A stretch of 36,237 bases of DNA from Dehalococcoidia bacterium (lineage in GTDB: Bacteria; Chloroflexota; Dehalococcoidia; Lucifugimonadales; JAGWBF01): the NCBI GenBank assembly GCA_021296025.1, contig JAGWBF010000012.1, positions 1 through 36,237 of the forward strand. The letters are read 5' to 3'. The position numbers were made by a program, and so were the translations under genes. Every line of letters starts with the position of its first letter. The first letter of the stretch is position 1. Positions 32,234 to 36,237 of this stretch are shown in pieces. The notes beneath the pieces were generated by a model that saw only the letters and a list, made by a program, of their open reading frames with translations, had not been told where the DNA came from and did no database searches.

Positions 32234-34513
32234 CTACTTCCCCCGCATCAGGTTCAGCGCCGCGCCCAGCTTGAACCACTCCAGCTGGGGTTCGCTGAAG
32301 GAGTGGCCCAATCCGATCTCCTCTTCTGTCCCGTCGTCGTGCCGGATTCGGCATGTGACCGGCCTGCCTGGGGCCAGAGAATTCAGGCCCACCAAGCTCA
32401 CCCGGTCGTTCTCCTGGATCCTGTCGTAGTCGGCGGGGTCTTGGAATGTCAGCGCCAGAAGGCCCTGCTTCTTGAGGTTGGTCTCGTGGATGCGGGCAAA
32501 GCTCCGGGCGATGACCGCCACGCCCCCCAGGAGCCTGGGAGAGAGGGCGGCGTGCTCCCTGCTGCTACCTTCGCCGTAGTTGTCATCCCCGACCACCACC
32601 CAGGGCAGGCCTTCTTTCTTGTAGCTTCGGGCGACTTCGGAGAAGGACCGGTCAGATTCCCCGGTCAGCAGGTTCGTGCCCTTCCCGGCATTTTCGGTGT
32701 AGGCGTTGATGGCTCCCATGAACATGTTGTCGCTGAACTTGTCCAGGTGCCCCCTCAGGCTAAGCCATGGCCCGGCGGGGGAGATGTGGTCTGTAGTGCA
32801 CTTGCCCTTGACCTTGGCCAGCACGGGCATGTCCAGGTAGTCTTGGCCGTCCCAGGCGGGCCAGGGTTCCATCCTTTGTAGGCGCTGGCTCTGGGGGTCC
32901 ACAGCAACCTCTATGTGGGAGCCGTCGTCGGGTGGAGGGACGAAGGTCGTATCGCCCCGGCTGAAGCCGTCCTGGGGCACTTCCGGGGCATCGCCCGGGG
33001 GTTCCAGGATAAATGCTTCGCCGTTGGTGCCCGTCAGGGCATCGGTCAGGGGGTTGAAGGACAGCTTGCCTGCCAGGGCGAAGGCCACGGTCACTTCGGG
33101 GCTTGCGATGAAGTTCATGGTGCCCGGCTGGCCGTCGTTCCGCCGGGGGAAGTTGCGGTTGTAGGATGTGACGATTGAATTGGGGGCGCCTCCCTCTTCC
33201 TGGGAACGCTTCCACTGGCCTATACAGGGACCGCAGGCGTTGGCCAGCACCGTCCCGCCTATGGACCGCAGGGACTCCATCTGGCCGTCCCGTTCTATGG
33301 TAGCCCGTATCTGTTCGGACCCTGGGGTTACCATGAGTGAGGCGTCTGCCTGCAGCCCGTGGGCCCGGGCCTGTTCGGCAACATCGGCCGCCCTTCCCAT
33401 ATCTTCGTATGATGAGTTGGTGCAGCTGCCGATAAGGGCCGCCGATACCTTGTCTACGAAGCTGTTGGAGGCGTCCTGGACCTCCCTCGCCAGCTGGGAT
33501 ATGGGCCGGGCCCGGTCAGGAGAATGGGGTCCTACCACATGGGGTTCCAGAGCAGAAAGGTCGATCTCCACTATCCGGTCGAAGTAGGGGGCCGGGTCGG
33601 ACAGGACCTCATCGTCGGGTCGGAGCAGGTCCAAGGCTCCTTCGGCCAGGGGGACCAAGTCCCCTCTAGCAGTAGCCCGCAGGTAGGTGGCCATACGCCC
33701 GTCGTAGGGGAAGATGGAGGTCGTGGCGCCCAGCTCAGCCCCCATGTTGGTGATCGTTGCCCGGCCGGTGCAGCTTATGGAGTCGATGCCGGGGCCGAAG
33801 TACTCGATTATCGAGTTGGTGCCGCCGGATACGGTAAGCACCCCGGCAAGGTACAGTATGACGTCCTTGGGGGCGGTCCAGCCGCCCAGGCTTCCCGTCA
33901 GGTGCACGCCGATGCGCTTCGGGAACAGCAGCTCCCAGGGAAGCCCTGCCATAACCTCCACCGCGTCAGCCCCGCCAACCCCCACGGCGCAGGCTCCCAG
34001 CCCGCCGGCGTTGGGAGTGTGGGAGTCGGTGCCGATTATCACCGCTCCTGGGAAGGCGTAGTTTTCCAAGTTGACCTGGTGGATGATGCCAGCCCCCGGC
34101 CCCCAGAAGCCCAGGCCATACCTGGCGGCCGCTGAGCGCAGGAAGTCGTACACCTCGTTGTTCTCCGCCAGCGACTCCCGCAGATCCGAGACCCCTTCCT
34201 GGCGGGCCTGGATCAGGTGGTCGCAGTGGATGGTGGAGGGGACGGCGGTGCGCTGGCGCTCGGTCTGCATGAACTGGAGCATAGCCGTCTGGCCCAACAC
34301 ATCTTGCAATATCACCCGGTCCGGCTTCAGAAGCAGGTAGCTCTCCCCGGGCTCCAGCTCTTGGGACTTGGGGTCATCAAGGTGGGACAGGAGCACCTTT
34401 TCCGTCAGGGTCATCGGCCTGCCCAAACGCCTGCGGACCACCTCCAGGTTGGCTACCATTGTCCGGTAGGTGTTGGCTACAAACTCCGGGCTGGACTCGA
34501 TGCTGCTGGCCAT
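32234..34513 (-). CDS. acn: Aconitate hydratase (mitochondrial-type aconitase)
   Basis: This 759-residue [4Fe-4S] enzyme of the TCA cycle interconverts citrate and isocitrate. Cluster ligands are Cys364 (IGSCTNSSYED), Cys427 and Cys430 (NACGPCIGQW). Their spacings of 63 and 3 residues equal those of the mitochondrial enzyme (Cys358, 421, 424). Other blocks are GTDSHTPNAGGLG, SYNRNFPRRNDG and the swivel-domain GDDNYGEGSSREHAAL. Length and motifs place it in the mitochondrial aconitase branch rather than AcnA/IRP or AcnB. The ATG has AGGAG (34521-34525) seven bases upstream. It follows the Lrp-type regulator by 93 bases on the same strand, so it may be co-transcribed with it, and its 3' end nearly abuts the coproheme decarboxylase gene. 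Confidence 0.97.
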   Translation of the reverse strand: MASSIESSPEFVANTYRTMVANLEVVRRRLGRPMTLTEKVLLSHLDDPKSQELEPGESYLLLKPDRVILQDVLGQTAMLQFMQTERQRTAVPSTIHCDHLIQARQEGVSDLRESLAENNEVYDFLRSAAARYGLGFWGPGAGIIHQVNLENYAFPGAVIIGTDSHTPNAGGLGACAVGVGGADAVEVMAGLPWELLFPKRIGVHLTGSLGGWTAPKDVILYLAGVLTVSGGTNSIIEYFGPGIDSISCTGRATITNMGAELGATTSIFPYDGRMATYLRATARGDLVPLAEGALDLLRPDDEVLSDPAPYFDRIVEIDLSALEPHVVGPHSPDRARPISQLAREVQDASNSFVDKVSAALIGSCTNSSYEDMGRAADVAEQARAHGLQADASLMVTPGSEQIRATIERDGQMESLRSIGGTVLANACGPCIGQWKRSQEEGGAPNSIVTSYNRNFPRRNDGQPGTMNFIASPEVTVAFALAGKLSFNPLTDALTGTNGEAFILEPPGDAPEVPQDGFSRGDTTFVPPPDDGSHIEVAVDPQSQRLQRMEPWPAWDGQDYLDMPVLAKVKGKCTTDHISPAGPWLSLRGHLDKFSDNMFMGAINAYTENAGKGTNLLTGESDRSFSEVARSYKKEGLPWVVVGDDNYGEGSSREHAALSPRLLGGVAVIARSFARIHETNLKKQGLLALTFQDPADYDRIQENDRVSLVGLNSLAPGRPVTCRIRHDDGTEEEIGLGHSFSEPQLEWFKLGAALNLMRGK

Positions 34514-34606
34514 CTTGTGACTCCTCTCCTATAACGGAAATGAATAATGGTCTGGGATTGGACCTGCCGGACGCCCTGGGAACGGGACAGGAGCAACATT
34601 GCCCCG

Positions 34607-35047
34607 CTACATTGCCATCCCGTAGGGTCGTTTCTTTATGAAAAGATTTATGAAGGTCTCGGTCTGCATGACCCCGGGAATGACGGCGATCTGGTTGCGC
34701 AGGAAGGCCCCCAGCTCCTCCGTTGACTGGGCCCTCACCCAGATGAAGATGTCCCACGCCCCTGTGGTGATGGAAACGTATTGGATGTCCTCCAGATCGC
34801 TCAGCGAATCGGCAATGGCTTCAACGCTTGCAGGATGGGTACGGATGCCGACAAGAGCTGCGGTGCCGTACCCCATCTGGTCCAGGTTGGGAATAGCGAC
34901 GACCTTGATCACATCGTCTTTGACAAGGTGATGAAGCCGGCGGCGGACAGTGCCTTCGCTCACGCCAACCTCCCGGGAGATGTGAGAGTTGGAAGCCCGC
35001 CCGTCGGTCTGCAGTACCTTTATGATCCTGGCGTCTAGCTCGTCCAT
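34607..35047 (-). CDS. Lrp/AsnC family transcriptional regulator
   Basis: This 146-residue protein has an N-terminal AsnC-type helix-turn-helix (MDELDARIIKVLQTDGRA, then ISREVGVSEGTVRRRLHHLV at about 21-40). A C-terminal RAM/ligand-binding alpha/beta domain follows (GYGTAALVGIRTHPASVEAIADSL, then VSITTGAWDIFIWVRAQS). Such regulators form dimers to octamers and respond to amino acids or related effectors; the effector is not predictable here. The ATG at 35047 is preferred to an in-frame TTG at 35074, which lies inside a perfect inverted repeat and lacks a ribosome binding site. The site before 35047 (AGAAGG) touches the ATG and is poor. It is divergent from an MFS transporter and upstream of aconitase; these are candidate targets. 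Confidence 0.92.
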   Translation of the reverse strand: MDELDARIIKVLQTDGRASNSHISREVGVSEGTVRRRLHHLVKDDVIKVVAIPNLDQMGYGTAALVGIRTHPASVEAIADSLSDLEDIQYVSITTGAWDIFIWVRAQSTEELGAFLRNQIAVIPGVMQTETFINLFIKKRPYGMAM

Positions 35048-35058
35048 CCTTCTCTGAG

Positions 35059-35085
35059 ACCCCCTTTGTATCAAAGAAAGGGGGT
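35059..35085 (-). promoter_or_regulatory. Perfect 9-bp inverted repeat in the lrp leader
   Basis: ACCCCCTTT (35059-35067) and AAAGGGGGT (35077-35085) are perfect inverted copies around a 9-base centre, itself able to pair as CTTTG-TAT-CAAAG. It ends 11 bases before the lrp ATG. It may be an autoregulatory operator or an RNA hairpin that controls access to the start. Confidence 0.5.
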
Positions 35086-35119
35086 GAAGGTGATATCCGG
35101 AGGGTCCGATTAGGTGTTC

Positions 35120-35148
35120 ATCTTAGGTTAGGGCAATTGGACTGTCAA
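35120..35148 (-). promoter_or_regulatory. Promoter for the Lrp/AsnC regulator
   Basis: A perfect TTGACA -35 (35143-35148), a 17-base spacer and TAAGAT -10 (35120-35125) are read on the minus strand. Initiation near 35113 gives a leader of about 65 bases that contains the inverted repeat. Confidence 0.55.
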
Positions 35149-35169
35149 CGAAGCACAACCGGCCTGTCA

Positions 35170-35199
35170 TTGACCCCTCGGCCTAGGCGGCCCTACATT
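35170..35199 (+). promoter_or_regulatory. Candidate promoter for the MFS transporter
   Basis: TTGACC (35170-35175), an 18-base spacer and TACATT (35194-35199) point to initiation near 35206, only a few bases before the ATG at 35210. This would give an almost leaderless mRNA. The spacer contains the 8-bp palindrome GCCTAGGC (35181-35188), a possible operator. Confidence 0.4.
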
Positions 35200-35209
35200 G
35201 GGATGAGCG

Positions 35210-36237
35210 ATGAAGATGCCTGCACTAAAGGAGAGGTTTTCCAGTTCTCTGGCTGCCCTGCGCATCCGGAACGTCAGCCTGATCATAGCTGGCACCATAT
35301 TTGTGTCCTGGGGCAACTCCTTCGTCTTCGTCTCTGTGGGCTGGCTGGCATACGTGGTTACCCGCTCCGCCACCGTCGTTGCCCTTGCCATAGGCATCAG
35401 GTACATGCCTCTGCTGTTCAGCCCCTTCTTTGGGGTGCTGGCCGACCGCATCGAAGGCAGGGTGCTCCTCATCGCCACATCTATCTACATGGCCTCCCTG
35501 ACCTCAGCCTTCGCCCTCTTCGTGCGCTACAGCGAAGTGCAGGACTGGCAAATCTACACCTTCATGTTCCTGACCGGGATAGGCTACGCCGTGGGCAGCC
35601 CCGTCAGGAGGACTTACCTGGCCAGATCGTGTCCAAGGGAGCTGCGCCCCACAGCCCTCGCCCTGTACAGGACGGGATTCGAGGGGTTCCGCATCGTCTC
35701 CCCTGCCTTCATCGGGATAATGATCGGGCTGTTCGGTGTTGAGGCTACCCTGTATGCCCAAGCGGTTGTGTACGGGGCCTGCATGTTCCCCTTCTTTGCC
35801 TTGAAGCCCGTTCCCCACGACACCGAGGCTGTGAGGAGGACCACTCCCCTGTCCAACCTCGTCGAGGGGATAAGGTACATCCGCTCCGAAAGGCGGATCC
35901 TGGGGCTTACGATGCTGGAGCTGCTGCTGGCACTCTTCGGTGGGGTTGCGGTCTTCACTCTGCTCCCGGTGTTTTCCGAGGAGGTGCTGGGCGCGGGGGC
36001 CGAGGGGTACGGGTTCCTGCACACAGCCGGCGCCATCGGGGGCTTCCTAGCCACCCTGCTTTCGGTGCACCTGGCTAACACCCCCGGCAAGGGTAGGATC
36101 ATGTTCCTGGCGACGGGCCTTGCTGGACTTATGCTGGTGGCCTTCTCCCAGGTGCCCTGGCTGGCCCTGAGCCTTGTCCTTTTTGCCGTGCTCAGGGGTG
36201 TGGACGAGGTGGGCAACATCATGTCCCTCACAATGGT
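35210..36237 (+). CDS. MFS transporter, EntS/DHA3-like, N-terminal part (3' end outside window)
   Basis: The frame from ATG 35210 runs open to the window edge (342 codons) and encodes a polytopic membrane protein. It begins MKMPALKERFSSSLAALRIR and then has successive hydrophobic helices. Loop 2-3 contains FGVLADRIEGRVLL, matching the MFS motif G-x-x-x-D-R-x-x-x-R. The 6-7 linker is around KPVPHDTEAVRRTTPLSNLVEGIRYIR, typical of the EntS/multidrug (MFS_3, DHA3) branch. The substrate is unknown; efflux of a small molecule is likely. Another ATG at 35216 is in frame, and the one at 35203 is not. It is divergent from an Lrp/AsnC regulator, a common regulator-exporter arrangement. Confidence 0.85.
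   Translation, partial: MKMPALKERFSSSLAALRIRNVSLIIAGTIFVSWGNSFVFVSVGWLAYVVTRSATVVALAIGIRYMPLLFSPFFGVLADRIEGRVLLIATSIYMASLTSAFALFVRYSEVQDWQIYTFMFLTGIGYAVGSPVRRTYLARSCPRELRPTALALYRTGFEGFRIVSPAFIGIMIGLFGVEATLYAQAVVYGACMFPFFALKPVPHDTEAVRRTTPLSNLVEGIRYIRSERRILGLTMLELLLALFGGVAVFTLLPVFSEEVLGAGAEGYGFLHTAGAIGGFLATLLSVHLANTPGKGRIMFLATGLAGLMLVAFSQVPWLALSLVLFAVLRGVDEVGNIMSLTM

Noticed and set aside
35137..35742. 201-codon frame starting MDCQRSTTGL on the plus strand
   Set aside because: It is out of frame with the MFS transporter, whose helices and DR-x-x-x-R motif are clear in the frame from 35210.
1..36237. Mobile elements, prophage, CRISPR arrays, toxin-antitoxin or defence genes
   Set aside because: No transposase, integrase, phage structural gene, regularly spaced repeat array with spacers, or defence-type nuclease or methylase was seen. 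The only periodic repeat has 12-bp units without spacers.

Overview
This window most likely comes from a Chloroflexota bacterium of the Dehalococcoidia/SAR202 type. The main pointer is a 1531-residue membrane protein carrying the DUF2298 (Chlor_Arch_YYY) domain, known mainly from Chloroflexota and archaea. The GC-rich coding style, a luciferase-like flavin monooxygenase, a coproheme decarboxylase and proton-pumping complex I fit an aerobic or microaerobic member. The lineage is inference from gene content; no rRNA gene is present to settle it.

Layout, left to right. (1) 2-3646, plus: the end of a complex I operon (nuoL 3' part, nuoM, nuoN). (2) 3662-5441, plus: a small GatC/AtzG-like protein and an amidase with their own promoter and terminator. 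(3) 5478-12942, plus: a LOG-like protein, enolase, GAPDH and a giant glycosyltransferase-like/DUF2298 fusion. (4) 13015-15583, plus: a flavin monooxygenase and a DUF1015 protein, closed by a terminator. (5) 24373 down to 15583, minus: CPBP protease, trpA, aroH and aroF, then a probable ribF-tyrS-aminotransferase-serA-coiled-coil operon with its own promoter and a switch-like leader. This stretch joins aromatic amino acid, serine and flavin cofactor supply with tyrosine charging. (6) 24492-29007, plus: rarA, an acyl-CoA synthetase preceded by an unusual 12-bp periodic repeat, a VOC protein and a small membrane protein. (7) 31450 down to 29045, minus: ferredoxin-type sulfite reductase behind a long structured leader, plus an unknown 113-residue protein. 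(8) 31477-36237: coproheme decarboxylase (plus), aconitase and an Lrp/AsnC regulator (minus), and a divergent MFS transporter running off the end.

Most genes are ordinary housekeeping genes. I see no insertion sequence, prophage, CRISPR array, tRNA or rRNA. The most interesting material is regulatory: a sulfite reductase leader that can be folded as an attenuator with a nearly leaderless 16-codon reading frame, a ribF leader with mutually exclusive hairpins, the 12-bp repeat upstream of the acyl-CoA synthetase promoter, and a perfect dyad in the leader of the Lrp-type regulator. Promoters and RNA folds were found by eye and are not calculated.
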